Assembly (NCBI GenBank): GCA_963664085.2 | Contig: CAXXLO010000002.1 | Location: forward strand, 434,001 to 498,000 | Source: Bin5 sp022821545 | GTDB taxonomy: Bacteria > Chloroflexota > Anaerolineae > Caldilineales > Caldilineaceae | DNA length: 64,000 nucleotides | Direction: 5' to 3' | Shown: positions 1-7,545 of the stretch, piece after piece | Position numbering within the stretch: position 1 is the first letter of the stretch | How the letters are laid out: each line of letters opens with the position of its first letter | Position numbers and translations under genes: made by a program | Notes under the pieces: generated by a model | Database searches by the model: none | Told to the model about the DNA's origin: nothing | Seen by the model: only the letters and a program-made list of their open reading frames with translations

Positions 1-652
1 GTGCGCTGACAAGAAGAACCAGTAGCCAGGCGCCAACTGCCGCCAGCGCTGCGGGGCCGGGAGAGAGTTCGTGGGCCACCTCCAGCCCGCGAAAGGCGAT
101 CAGAACACCCCAAACGTGGACAAGAACGGCGGCGACGGAGACGAACGGGACTGCGGTAAACAGGTACAGAAGGCGAGGAGCGTTACTGAGGGCGACGGCG
201 CCCAGGGTCTGTCCGAGTGCGCCCTGGCCTCCGGCCGCACGGGCAAACAGGTGGCTGGAGAGGCCAAACAGGATCCACTGGCAAATCAGGCCGAGCGGGG
301 TCGTTGCCAGCGACAGGAGTCGGAAACTGACGCCGTCATACCCGCTGTGGGCCAGGAGAAGAGGCCAGGCGCTGCGCAAAGCGCGTTCTATCTCGAACAG
401 GATTTCGCCGCCTGCGGCGCCCTGGCGCAGGGATTGCAGAACAGTGTTCAGGAGAGCGTCGGAGGACGGCAGCGAGGCGGTCAGGAGAAGGCTGCCGAGG
501 AGCTGTGCCGCCGCGACGAGAACACCGATACAGGCGCACAGGAAAAGTCCCTCAATCCAGGGATTGTCGTCATCGACCATTTCTACGAATGGGTCGGGTT
601 CCAGAAGGAGGGCCTTCGCGATGAACCGCGGGTAGTTCTCTGGCTGTAACAT
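1..652 (-). CDS. Yip1-domain-like integral membrane protein (partial, C-terminus outside window)
   Basis: Reading the minus strand from an ATG at 652 gives an uninterrupted 217-codon frame to the window edge. It starts MLQPENYPRF. An acidic N-terminal stretch (EPDPFVEMVDDDNPWIEG) is followed by long hydrophobic segments near residues 36-58, 115-135, 160-185 and 200-217. The order of helices with a small-residue loop (ARAAGGQGALGQT) resembles Yip1-type membrane proteins; this is family resemblance, not proof. No clear Shine-Dalgarno precedes the ATG. It diverges from the enzyme gene starting at 968. Substrate or role is unknown. The opposing plus-strand frames here are arginine/glutamine-rich and look like shadows. 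Confidence 0.6.
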   Translation of the reverse strand, partial: MLQPENYPRFIAKALLLEPDPFVEMVDDDNPWIEGLFLCACIGVLVAAAQLLGSLLLTASLPSSDALLNTVLQSLRQGAAGGEILFEIERALRSAWPLLLAHSGYDGVSFRLLSLATTPLGLICQWILFGLSSHLFARAAGGQGALGQTLGAVALSNAPRLLYLFTAVPFVSVAAVLVHVWGVLIAFRGLEVAHELSPGPAALAAVGAWLLVLLVSA

Positions 653-967
653 CCGGATGCGACGTCAGCCTGGACTGTGTGCCCGGACCGCGCCCCGTTA
701 GAGGAATGGGCTATGCATGGTCTTGCAACTGATCGTTGGCAAGCCCCTGGTTCAGTGGGGACATGATAGCACAGTACCGACATGCTCTCGAAAACTGCGA
801 CCGTATGGTTGGGTCGATGCGCAAAACACCGCTGCGCATTGCTGTGCTTCAGGCTTTGCCTTGCGGCAAACACAGCGGCAAACGCGCTGCGGCAGCCGCA
901 ATGGCTGCGCATCAAACAAAGCCTGCGCAGCTGTTCGCGCACTGATTGCGACATGCAGGAGATCGAA
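653..967. other. Divergent intergenic region, no gene seen
   Basis: These 315 bases separate two divergent genes and should hold both promoters. I see no convincing -35/-10 pair. The part from about 830 to 940 is rich in short imperfect inverted repeats built from GGCAAA/TTTGCC and GCTGCGC words. The only firm signal is the ribosome binding site AGGAG at 957-961 for the gene starting at 968. Confidence 0.4.
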
Positions 968-2059
968 ATGTCTACGACCCCACTCTCTCTACCGACCGGG
1001 AAGCTTCCGGCGGATCTGCTGGCGCAGCTCATCTCAACATTGCCGATCGATGACCCGGATCTGATTCTCGGCCCGAGTGTTGGCGAGGATGCCGCAATCA
1101 TCGACATTGGCAGGCGTTCGGAGGAAGAAGCGCCCTCGACCTGCGGGCCCGGTGTTGTGTCACAACAGGACGGCGGCGACACGTTGCTGGCGGCCAAAAG
1201 CGATCCAATCACTTTTGCCACCGAAGAGATCGGGTATTACGCGGTCAATGTCTGTGCGAACGACCTGGCCGTGTGCGGGGCGCGGCCCCGCTTCTATCTG
1301 CCGACGGTGCTGCTGCCTGAAGGAACAACGGAGAAAGATGTCCGGGGGATTTGCGAACAGCTAGGCGCTGCCTGTCGCGCCCTGGAAATCGTGGTTGCCG
1401 GCGGGCATACGGAGGTTACGGCGGCGGTGAATCAGCCCGTCGTGGCCGGTACGCTGTTGGGGGAGGTTGCGAGGGGCAAGGTCGTGCGGACGGGCGGGTG
1501 CCGGCCTGGCGACATGGTCCTGCTGGTGGGGAGCGCGGCAGTAGAGGGAACTTCGATCATTGCTCGCGAAATGGGGGAGGCGTTGCTGGAGCAGGGTTGG
1601 TCTGAGGCGGAGGTGGAGGCGGCGGCCAACTATCTGTACGAGCCGGGGATCAGCGTGTTGGGGCCGGCGCTGGCGGCGGCGGAAGCCGGCCTGGTGACGG
1701 CGATGCACGATCCAACGGAGGGCGGGGTGGCTACGGGTTTGTGGGAGCTGGCCGACGCTTCGGGCTGCGGGCTGGAGGTGGAGCTAGCGGCTGTGCCGGT
1801 GACGCCGTTGAGTGCGGCGGCGTGCGCGGCGTTCGAGCTTGACCCGCTGGGTACGATCGCGTCAGGGGGGTTACTGGCAGCGGCGGCGCCGGAGGACGTG
1901 GATGCGTTGCTGGCACTGTGGCGGGGGATGGGAAGAGAGGGGCAGGTTATTGGGCACGTTTTGGCGGCGGGGGAGGGCGTTTACGGGTTGCGCGAGGGGC
2001 GGCGCGTGTCTCTTGAGCGGTTTGATGCGGATGAGATTGTGAAGTTGTGGGGGAAGTGA
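968..2059 (+). CDS. AIR synthase-related (PurM/HypE-like) protein
   Basis: 363 residues of the PurM/ThiL/SelD/HypE superfamily, which binds ATP and phosphorylates or dehydrates small carboxyl or carbamoyl substrates. The N-terminal half has GEDAA near residue 38 and a NVCANDLAVCGARP stretch typical of the AIRS fold. The C-terminal half has HDPTEGGVATGLWE and SGGLLAAA, both conserved in HypE-like proteins. The HypE C-terminal Pro-Arg-Ile-Cys carbamoyl acceptor is absent (the protein ends KLWGK), and no hyp genes are nearby, so hydrogenase maturation is not supported. It is not SelD, because it lacks an N-terminal Cys/Sec loop. The ATG at 968 has AGGAG seven bases upstream; an in-frame frame continues upstream to 782 but lacks such a site. 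Exact substrate unknown. Confidence 0.8.
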   Translation: MSTTPLSLPTGKLPADLLAQLISTLPIDDPDLILGPSVGEDAAIIDIGRRSEEEAPSTCGPGVVSQQDGGDTLLAAKSDPITFATEEIGYYAVNVCANDLAVCGARPRFYLPTVLLPEGTTEKDVRGICEQLGAACRALEIVVAGGHTEVTAAVNQPVVAGTLLGEVARGKVVRTGGCRPGDMVLLVGSAAVEGTSIIAREMGEALLEQGWSEAEVEAAANYLYEPGISVLGPALAAAEAGLVTAMHDPTEGGVATGLWELADASGCGLEVELAAVPVTPLSAAACAAFELDPLGTIASGGLLAAAAPEDVDALLALWRGMGREGQVIGHVLAAGEGVYGLREGRRVSLERFDADEIVKLWGK

Positions 2060-2077
2060 GAGGTGGGGTGAGGTACT

Positions 2078-2328
2078 GTTCTAATTGAATTACGCGTCGT
2101 GCGAGCCAATCATAGCGAGTGAAGATGCTTCGATTCCACTTGATTCTGTTGATGAAGCGTTCGATGATGTTGCACTCTTTGTAGCATAGTCGGTCATGAT
2201 CCCGCGATTGCCTGCAATCGCTGCGTGAAAAAATGACCACCTCGATCTATGCGGCTACGAGCAGATCTCGCAGAGGGTCAGAATCGTAGCCCTTATCAGC
2301 AATGATAGCGTCCAAAAATGGAACGGGG
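2078..2328 (-). pseudogene. IS5-family transposase remnant (C-terminal part)
   Basis: The minus strand reads PVPFLDAIIADKGYDSD, then an in-frame TAG (plus-strand 2247-2249), then SRDHDRLCYKECNIIERF and a TRYDWLARR stretch. This is the well-known IS5-type DDE C-terminal region: DKGYDSD carries the second Asp and NIIERF the Glu. The frame has one internal stop, no N-terminal half, and runs at its 3' end into the neighbouring enzyme gene. It is clearly dead. No terminal inverted repeats were found, so the element's edges are lost. Confidence 0.8.
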
Positions 2329-2358
2329 CGAGCAACGATTCAATACATCTACAAGCAA

Positions 2359-2379
2359 GGGCACCCATAAGGGGTGCCC
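2359..2379. repeat. Short palindromic repeat (GGGCACCC hairpin)
   Basis: GGGCACCC at 2359-2366 and GGGTGCCC at 2372-2379 form a perfect 8-bp stem with a 5-base loop. It sits at the broken 5' end of the IS5 remnant. The wording resembles short extragenic palindromes that are scattered in some bacterial genomes. Only one copy lies in this window, so family status cannot be tested here. Confidence 0.5.
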
Positions 2380-3003
2380 CTACACGTACGCCCTCACGAA
2401 GTGTTTGTCGAATCAGATCGGATTGTCAAGTGCTTGGATGACGGCGATGCGTGAAATATGCCTAGACGGCAGGTGGCAGATATCCGGCGGGAGGGGGAAG
2501 GCGGCGCGTTTATGAAGGGGAATCGGGCGGATAAACGGGGGTATTTTTCTGAATTTTTTCATAAATATGTCCGCAATGTCCGCTCGAAGGCATGTTTTTG
2601 GGGAGATTTGGGGCGGACCCAGGCAGTTTGTCCATGCTGTCGATGCGTTTGAGCGGGGCCGTAGCGCCGGGCAGGTCCTTCATTTTGGCACCCGGAGGGC
2701 CAAAAGGCGTGATGAGTTCCTAGGAAATGGGGCTGTGATTTGGGGGGCTGCAGGGGATAGGGGATAGTAACGATTCAGTACGCGGCGGTTGTCTGAACTG
2801 TGATTTCCGAGATTCAGGGGGTGGACTGTGATTTGGGTTGTGCCAGCGTTTATGCCGGGGAATGTGGGCGGCGTCTTGACAGGGGGAGGAAGTGAGGGCG
2901 GGGTCCACCGCCCTCTCCGTTTCCCGATTCGGGCCGGGTTTGAAGAGACAAGGTGTCAGGGTAATCTCACAAAAATCGGAGCGACAGTTGCTTACGCACG
3001 TCA

Positions 3004-3054
3004 AACGCTCGTACGAGAGATGTACGAGCGTTCCACGAGAGTTTACGAGAGTTT
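3004..3054. repeat. 11-bp inverted repeat followed by a 10-bp tandem repeat
   Basis: AACGCTCGTAC (3004-3014) pairs perfectly with GTACGAGCGTT (3022-3032) around a 7-base loop. Directly downstream, ACGAGAGTTT occurs twice in tandem (3035-3044 and 3045-3054). The loop word GAGAGA and the tandem unit share ACGAGAG, so the two may have arisen together. No run of T follows, so it is not a terminator. Function unknown. Confidence 0.55.
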
Positions 3055-3152
3055 GCGTGAAAAAAAATTGACCAGAAGTATAATATTATTTATTTGCAAT
3101 TATTAAATGGAAGGGAACAGGGGCGCTGCCCCAGTCCGTCTTGACGGGGTAG

Positions 3153-3320
3153 CTACTCGTTCTCGATACCGAGAATCAGGTCTCCCCAGCCGCGAGGTGG
3201 TCCCGCCTTAAGTAACTTGAGAATTCCGCGGCGGCACAGGTCTTGGGCGGTTGAAAGAAGCTCTTGATTCGCGAAATAGTCGAGGTCGCCACTATAGACC
3301 ACCTTTGATGCCGCGTTGTA
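3153..3320 (-). pseudogene. Possible C-terminal coding fragment, unidentified
   Basis: On the minus strand a frame bounded upstream by a stop reads VVYSGDLDYFANQELL and onward to GWGDLILGIENE before a TAG at 3153-3155. The composition looks protein-like rather than random, but there is no ATG or ribosome site and only about 50 codons. It may be the tail of a lost gene. Alternative: chance open frame. Confidence 0.25.
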
Positions 3321-3476
3321 GGCTTATAGCAGGTTTTTGTGAACCTCTCGCCTTTCTTCAAGATCAGCACCGAGGCGCCACGCCCCAAGCAGGGAGAGCC
3401 GGAATCTCATTCCCCCTCTGTACTCTCTTCATTGCCTATGTTTCGAAGATACAGTGGCTCTAGAGCAATCCGCAGA

Positions 3477-3559
3477 AGAGCACTTCGTGCTCTGATCGCG
3501 ACAGACCCGCCCGTTGCCGATCAGAACACAAAGCATCCGTCTGGATGCACCTTATTTTT
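3477..3559 (+). ncRNA. Three consecutive hairpins ending near a T-run (candidate structured RNA or terminator)
   Basis: Three perfect stems follow each other. AGAGCAC/GTGCTCT occupies 3477-3493. TCTGATCG (3491-3498) pairs with CGATCAGA (3518-3525) and competes with the first stem for three bases. GCATCC/GGATGC occupies 3533-3548. TTTTT follows at 3555-3559. Mutually exclusive stems plus a final T-rich hairpin resemble a small RNA or attenuator, but there is no gene upstream to terminate and the IS3 element starts 15 bases later. Confidence 0.3.
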
Positions 3560-3638
3560 CCCATTTCGTGGTCTTGACCTGCCCCCCAAAAACTGGTCCA
3601 GATAATATGTTAGTATAGGGCCGTAGAAAGGGGGAAAG

Positions 3639-3917
3639 ATGGCGAAGAAGAGACATACACCGGAGCAGGTGGTCAACAAGCTGAGAGAGGCCGAGGTGGC
3701 GATAGCCGAGGGCAGCACAGTGGCTGAGGCCGCCCGCCGGATCGGCGTGACCGAGCAGACCTTCTACCGCTGACGCAGTGAGTACGGGGGTCTCAGGATC
3801 GACCAGGCCAGGCGTCTGAAGCGTCTGGAGCTGGAGAACAGCCGCCTGAAGAGAGCGGTGGCGGACCTGACGCTGGACAACCAGATACTGAGGGAGGCGT
3901 CAGAGGGAAAGTTCTGA
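3639..3917 (+). pseudogene. IS3 transposase orfA, broken by a nonsense codon
   Basis: The frame starts MAKKRHTPEQVVNKL and contains the helix-turn-helix stretch AEAARRIGVTEQTFYR. It then meets TGA at 3771-3773 (codon 45), where relatives carry Trp (YRWR). After the stop the same frame continues for 47 codons through the leucine-zipper part (RLKRLELENSRLKRAV) to a TGA at 3915-3917. A single TGG to TGA change explains it. The ATG at 3639 follows a GGGGGAAAG site. OrfA normally binds the ends and is also the N-terminus of the OrfAB transposase, so both products are lost unless the stop is read through. Confidence 0.85.
3905..3911 (+). promoter_or_regulatory. -1 programmed frameshift site (G_GGA_AAG)
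   Basis: In the orfA frame the codons are GAG-GGA-AAG, giving the heptamer G_GGA_AAG of the X_XXY_YYZ type, four bases before the orfA stop at 3915. Slipping back one base enters the orfB frame, which is open through this point. This is the known IS3 way of making OrfAB. Confidence 0.7.
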
Positions 3918-3949
3918 GCCCTTCACGTCGTCGCGAGTGTGTCGAGCAC

Positions 3950-4774
3950 GTGAAGGCGCGCTTGGGGGTTTCGGAGCGACGCGCCTGCCGGGTGCTGGGT
4001 CATCCTCGCTCCACACAGCGATATGAGCCGAGCCCGGTGGAAGATGAGAAGGCACTGACCGAGGCGATCGTGGCGCTGGCCAGTCAGTTCGGCCGGTACG
4101 GTTACCGCAGGATCAGCGCCCTTCTGAGGCATCGCGGCTGGCATGTGAACCACAAGCGTGTGGAGCGGATATGGCGACGTGAAGGTCTGAAGGCGCCTGT
4201 GAAGCAGCCGAAGAGAGGACGTCTGTGGTTCAATGACGGCTCGTGCGTGCGTCTGCGGCCTGCGTGGAAGGACCATGTGTGGGCCTACGACTTCGTGCAT
4301 CTGAGGCTCAACGACGGCACAGGAGTGCGGCTGCTGACCGTCATCGACGAATACAGCAGAGAGTGTCTGGCGATTCGGGCTGCCCGCAGCATACGCTCTG
4401 CCGATGTGATAGAGGTGCTGGCCGAATTGATGGTGCTCAGAGGCGTGCCCGACCATATTCGCTCGGACAACGGCCCGGAGTTTACGGCCCGGGCTGTGCG
4501 TGAGTGGCTTGGACGGGTGGGAGCCAGGACGCTCTACATAGAGCCTGGGTCGCCGTGGGAGAACGGCTACATCGAGAGTTTCAACGGGAAGTTGAGGGAC
4601 GAGCTGCTGGACAGGGAGCTCTTCTACACGTTGCTGGAGGTGCGTGTGCTGACGGAGCGCTACAGGCGGACTTACAACCGGGTCAGACCGCACAGCTCTC
4701 TGGGCTACCGGCCGCCGGCGCCTGAGGCCCTCTTGCCTGCCGACCCTGTCCCCGTGCTTGTCGGACTAACATAA
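3950..4774 (+). CDS. IS3 transposase orfB (DDE integrase core)
   Basis: 274 residues if started at the GTG at 3950; the frame is open back into orfA and is normally translated as an OrfAB fusion. An HTH_21-like stretch (FGRYGYRRISALLR) is followed by the rve integrase core: Asp in VWAYDFV (about residue 110), Asp in SDNGPEF (about 171) and Glu in NGYIESFNG (about 207), the DDE triad with the family's D-x35-E spacing. The C-terminus has YNRVRPHSSLGYRPP, typical of this group. OrfB itself is intact although orfA is not. The protein would cut and join the element's ends. Confidence 0.9.
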   Translation: MKARLGVSERRACRVLGHPRSTQRYEPSPVEDEKALTEAIVALASQFGRYGYRRISALLRHRGWHVNHKRVERIWRREGLKAPVKQPKRGRLWFNDGSCVRLRPAWKDHVWAYDFVHLRLNDGTGVRLLTVIDEYSRECLAIRAARSIRSADVIEVLAELMVLRGVPDHIRSDNGPEFTARAVREWLGRVGARTLYIEPGSPWENGYIESFNGKLRDELLDRELFYTLLEVRVLTERYRRTYNRVRPHSSLGYRPPAPEALLPADPVPVLVGLT

Positions 4775-4894
4775 CGGGTGGTACAAACGTCGGGGGCAGG
4801 TCACAGGCAAGATATGGTTTTCGCAGCGGGATCAAGTGTTTATGGCTTAGGCGTGGCAGGTCATAGCACAGCAATTTCGCTGAAACAGGTGACG

Positions 4895-5062
4895 ATGAAT
4901 ATGTTGAGGACAGAGTTAGACTCAGATTTTCTCTTTGTGCTCGGTCTGTTGAACGTACTAGAGGAAGAAATTTACGAAACGTTCCGTCAAGAGCACGAAA
5001 TCCTTGAAGAAAGTCAAGCAGGATTCCCCAATCCAAACAACTATAGTGTCTACTATCTATAG
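4895..5062 (+). CDS. Unidentified small protein or gene fragment
   Basis: From ATG 4895 the frame encodes 55 residues (MNMLRTELDSDF...), rich in acidic residues and with a probable helix (LGLLNVLEEEIYETF). The open frame extends upstream into the right end of the IS3 element, so the original N-terminus may have been lost to the insertion. No family is recognised and no ribosome site is clear. A minus-strand frame (4683-5210) covers the same bases; I judge the plus frame slightly more protein-like. Confidence 0.3.
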   Translation: MNMLRTELDSDFLFVLGLLNVLEEEIYETFRQEHEILEESQAGFPNPNNYSVYYL

Positions 5063-5212
5063 TTGTTACCCGGTGCGACCCGGGTCCGCTGTCTAGGTAC
5101 GGGTGCAGTTCAGATTTGGGTAGATCTGGGTGCGCCCAGACCAGCAGGGTCAGGGGTACAGAGAAGATGCCCAGAGGTAGTCGAAAACTCACCTCCATTT
5201 TGGACTGCACCC

Positions 5213-5482
5213 CTATAGGTACTCTTTGCCAACGCAGTACCTAGGCACAGGCTTGGGGTCTGAGTCGAGCACCATGCCTAGAGGGTACTGCACGACGCGT
5301 TTGGCGTTGCAGCGTTCGTAATCGACGTACCCGTTTGTATAGTGAACAGTCCCCGACTCTCCACACATGTCGAGGAACCGCTTCAAGAACCTACCGCCCC
5401 AGTCATTGATGGGTTCAGAGTCGTCCCCTAGGAGAAGTCTGTACCCCTCCCCCCATAGGAACACTCCTCCCCACCCCTGCAA
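5213..5482 (-). CDS. Hypothetical protein, unidentified
   Basis: An 89-codon frame starting with TTG (MQGWGGVFLWGEGYRLLLG...) and ending GKEYL. The amino-acid mixture, with many Tyr, Trp and Gly, is plausible for a folded protein. The codon choice (CTA, GTA, AGG) differs from the GC-rich neighbours, which suggests foreign origin. A small palindrome (ATACT-ATA-AGTAT) lies just upstream. No family recognised; a chance frame cannot be excluded. Confidence 0.3.
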   Translation of the reverse strand: MQGWGGVFLWGEGYRLLLGDDSEPINDWGGRFLKRFLDMCGESGTVHYTNGYVDYERCNAKRVVQYPLGMVLDSDPKPVPRYCVGKEYL

Positions 5483-5609
5483 ACCAAATACTATAAGTAT
5501 AGGGTCACGTCGTTTTGATTGCTATACTACTGAATTTGGCAAGTTATAAGAACCACCTGCCAGCCCGTAAAAAAAATTCGAAAATAGGCATCTCCTTTCT
5601 TGAAATTGA

Positions 5610-5636
5610 CAAGGCTACCATGTATTGGTAGCCTTG
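5610..5636. repeat. Perfect 11-bp hairpin upstream of the IS66-split gene
   Basis: CAAGGCTACCA (5610-5620) and TGGTAGCCTTG (5626-5636) form a perfect stem with a 5-base loop. Neither strand has a following T-run, so a rho-independent terminator is unlikely. It lies 42 bases upstream of the probable GTG start of the disrupted gene, where it could be a leader hairpin or an operator. Confidence 0.5.
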
Positions 5637-5677
5637 CTCACAAATCCCCAAAGAGTATTGACCGTCGAAGGGAAACG

Positions 5678-6022
5678 GTGATCAATGTGGGCGAAGAGCT
5701 ATTCAGAATAATTGTTGTGTTTAATTCGACAGTTATGCTAATTCTTGCATTTGCCACATATATTCGTCTAGTCGGATGGGATATTAAAGATTTGGCAACG
5801 ATAATTTGGTTGCATTCGCCTCGACTGACCAGAGAGCAATGGTTTAATAGAGCAGTTACAAGGTCTTTACCTCTTCTTTCTGAACTATCCAAGAGAGCAA
5901 TGGATGAACACTTTGAGAAGGGGAGCACTTGGGTCCCTGAGACAGTGGACTCAAGGTTCCCAGGCGGCCATTGGATACCTGCATCAAAACCAGGGCCAGG
6001 TCATGGCATTCACATGTTGTAA
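5678..6022 (+). pseudogene. 5' part of a small membrane-protein gene split by the IS66 element
   Basis: From GTG 5678 (preceded by GAAGGGAAA) the frame encodes a predicted transmembrane helix (about 10-30, IIVVFNSTVMLILAFATY) and then a soluble stretch ending PGPGHGIHM. It stops at 6020-6022 only because the inserted element supplies GTAA. Joining base 6018 to 7554, with one copy of the target duplication removed, restores one continuous frame that ends at 7707. The rebuilt protein would be about 164 residues from this GTG. No known family was recognised. The frame could also begin at TTG 5600. Confidence 0.7.
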
Positions 6023-7545
6023 CTACTAAGCCTATGTAACGAAACAGAGCTAATGTGGGTTTGGTCTTGGATGATGTAGAGTAAGAAGCATGAGCAAACT
6101 GGAACAGCTGGACCGAGAGCAACTAAAGCAATTAGACCAGGAGAGCTTGATCGGTGTAATCCTGATCTTGCAGCGGCAGATGACTGAGCAACAGGAGTTG
6201 ATTCAGCAGTTGCAGGATCAAGTGGCGAAAGACAGTCACAACAGCGGCAAGCCGCCGAGCAGCGATGGTTTGAAGAAAGGCAAACGCAAGAGTCTGCGCC
6301 GCTCTGGCCAGCGGCCGCGCGGGGGGCAACGCGGGCACAAAGGACGGACCTTGATGCAGGTGGCGGAACCGGACCATGTCATCGTGCATCGGCTGACGGA
6401 TTGCCCGCACTGCCAGACAGAGTTGGAGGCAGTGGCTGCCCAGCGGCATGAGAAACGGCAGGTATTCGACATCCCGCCTGCCCGCATCGAAGTGACAGAG
6501 CATCAGGCAGAGGTGAAGCAGTGCCCTGGCTGTGGTGTGTGCGTAAAGGGAGAGTTTCCCGCCAACGTGAGTCAGCCGACCCAGTATGGTCTGCGTCTGA
6601 AAGCACTCGCCTGCTACCTCTACAGCCAACAGTTCATCCCTCTGGCGCGCATCAGGGAGTTGCTGACTGCGCTCTACGGGGATGCGCCTTCTGAGCCGGT
6701 CGTCCTCGCGGCCGCCCGCCAACTTGCCAGCCGTACGCAAGCGAGTCTGGAACAGATTCGTCAACAACTGGTTGCTGCGCCTGTCGTCCATTTCGATGAG
6801 AGCGGCATGCGTGTCGCAGGGCGGTTGCGGTGGTTGCACGTGGCCAGCACAGCAAAACTGACCCAGTACCACGTCCATGACAAACGCGGGCATATCGGCA
6901 TGCGAGCCGGAGGCATCTTGCCCCATTACAAGGGCGTTGCTCTGCATGATTACTGGCGCTCTTACCTCAAGTTTAGCGACTGTCAGCATAGCTTCTGCAA
7001 CGTCCATCACCTGCGCGACCTCGCCTTTATCGTCGAACAGTACGACCAGGCATGGGCCGCAGAGATGAAGCGCTTGTTGTGCGACATCAAAGACGAAGTC
7101 GCGGCGACCTCCCAACGACACACCGCCTTGCCCGCGCACCGCTTGGCCTACTACGAGGCCGAGTACGATGCGCTCATTGCTCAGGGTTTTGCCGCCAACC
7201 CTTCCCCGCCAAAGACAAAACCCAAACCGATCGGCCGACCCAAACAGGCGCCGCCCAAAAACCTGCTTGACCGCTTGCACAGACATAAAGCCGGCGTCTT
7301 AGCCTTCATGTATGACTTCCGCATCCCTTTTGACAACAACCTGGTCGAACGCGATGTACGCATGATCAAAGTCCAGCAGAAAGTCTCCGGCTGCTTTCGT
7401 ACTGAAGACGGGGCACACATCTTCTGTGCATTGCGCTCCTATATCTCCACTGCGCGTAAACATGGCCTCAACGCCATTGATGCCATCTACAACGCTTTCC
7501 TTGACCAACCCTTCATCCCTGACAACAATCAGGCTTAGTAGTTAC
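6019..7545 (+). mobile_element. IS66-family insertion sequence (1527 bp) with 8-bp target duplication
   Basis: The element is bounded by perfect 15-bp inverted repeats: GTAACTACTAAGCCT at 6019-6033 and its complement at 7531-7545. Both sides carry CACATGTT (6011-6018 and 7546-7553), an exact 8-bp direct repeat as IS66 elements make. It holds a single transposase and no tnpA/tnpB accessory genes, like the ISBst12-type branch. Perfect ends, perfect duplication and an intact transposase mean a recent insertion. It splits the gene listed at 5678-6022 and 7546-7707. Confidence 0.95.
6090..7538 (+). CDS. IS66-family transposase
   Basis: 482 residues. The N-terminus is a Gln/Leu-rich coiled coil (about 10-50) followed by the IS66 signature KDSHNSGKPPSSDG. 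A zinc-finger pair (CPHCQ and CPGCG) and the DDE-type core follow: HFDESGMRV (first Asp), ALHDYWRSY (second Asp) and NNLVERDVRMIK (Glu), then the C-terminal SGCFRTEDGA block. Length and order match full-size IS66 transposases, and no stop or frameshift is visible. The stop codon lies inside the right inverted repeat. A long minus-strand frame over the same bases is its shadow. Confidence 0.95.
   Translation: MSKLEQLDREQLKQLDQESLIGVILILQRQMTEQQELIQQLQDQVAKDSHNSGKPPSSDGLKKGKRKSLRRSGQRPRGGQRGHKGRTLMQVAEPDHVIVHRLTDCPHCQTELEAVAAQRHEKRQVFDIPPARIEVTEHQAEVKQCPGCGVCVKGEFPANVSQPTQYGLRLKALACYLYSQQFIPLARIRELLTALYGDAPSEPVVLAAARQLASRTQASLEQIRQQLVAAPVVHFDESGMRVAGRLRWLHVASTAKLTQYHVHDKRGHIGMRAGGILPHYKGVALHDYWRSYLKFSDCQHSFCNVHHLRDLAFIVEQYDQAWAAEMKRLLCDIKDEVAATSQRHTALPAHRLAYYEAEYDALIAQGFAANPSPPKTKPKPIGRPKQAPPKNLLDRLHRHKAGVLAFMYDFRIPFDNNLVERDVRMIKVQQKVSGCFRTEDGAHIFCALRSYISTARKHGLNAIDAIYNAFLDQPFIPDNNQA

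Larger units (their letters stand above)
2380..3574. other. Gene-poor region with hairpins and a possible coding fragment
   Basis: About 1.2 kb with no intact gene. Short ORFs here lack family features and ribosome sites. The stretch 2770-2850 repeats the word GACTGTGATT loosely and may be a decayed repeat. An A/T-rich patch lies at 3060-3110. Hairpins at 3004-3032 and 3477-3548 and a coding-like fragment at 3153-3320 are listed separately. The region ends at the left inverted repeat of the IS3 element. Confidence 0.4.
3575..4803 (+). mobile_element. IS3-family insertion sequence (1229 bp)
   Basis: The ends are the perfect 12-bp inverted repeats TGACCTGCCCCC at 3575-3586 and its complement at 4792-4803. 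Inside lie orfA and orfB in the usual IS3 arrangement, with orfB in the -1 frame and a slippery heptamer at the overlap. Length is normal for the family. The flanks (GTCT on the left, CAGG on the right) show no target-site duplication, so the insertion is old or a flank was rearranged. OrfA carries a nonsense mutation, so the copy is probably not autonomous. Confidence 0.9.

Noticed and set aside
71..649. Plus-strand 192-codon open frame at the left edge
   Set aside because: It is the antisense shadow of the hydrophobic minus-strand frame at 1-652; its Gln/Arg/Gly-rich composition has no domain and no ribosome site.
968..2059. Selenophosphate synthetase (SelD) to go with the selenoprotein
   Set aside because: The protein lacks the N-terminal Cys/Sec-Lys loop of SelD and matches the HypE-like branch better.
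3771..3773. In-frame TGA of IS3 orfA as a selenocysteine codon
   Set aside because: Relatives carry Trp at this place, no redox motif surrounds it, and no SECIS-like hairpin with the right spacing was seen.
5610..5636. Rho-independent terminator
   Set aside because: The stem is perfect but no T-run follows on either strand.
6132..7286. Minus-strand 384-codon open frame
   Set aside because: Shadow of the IS66 transposase, which has all family motifs on the plus strand.
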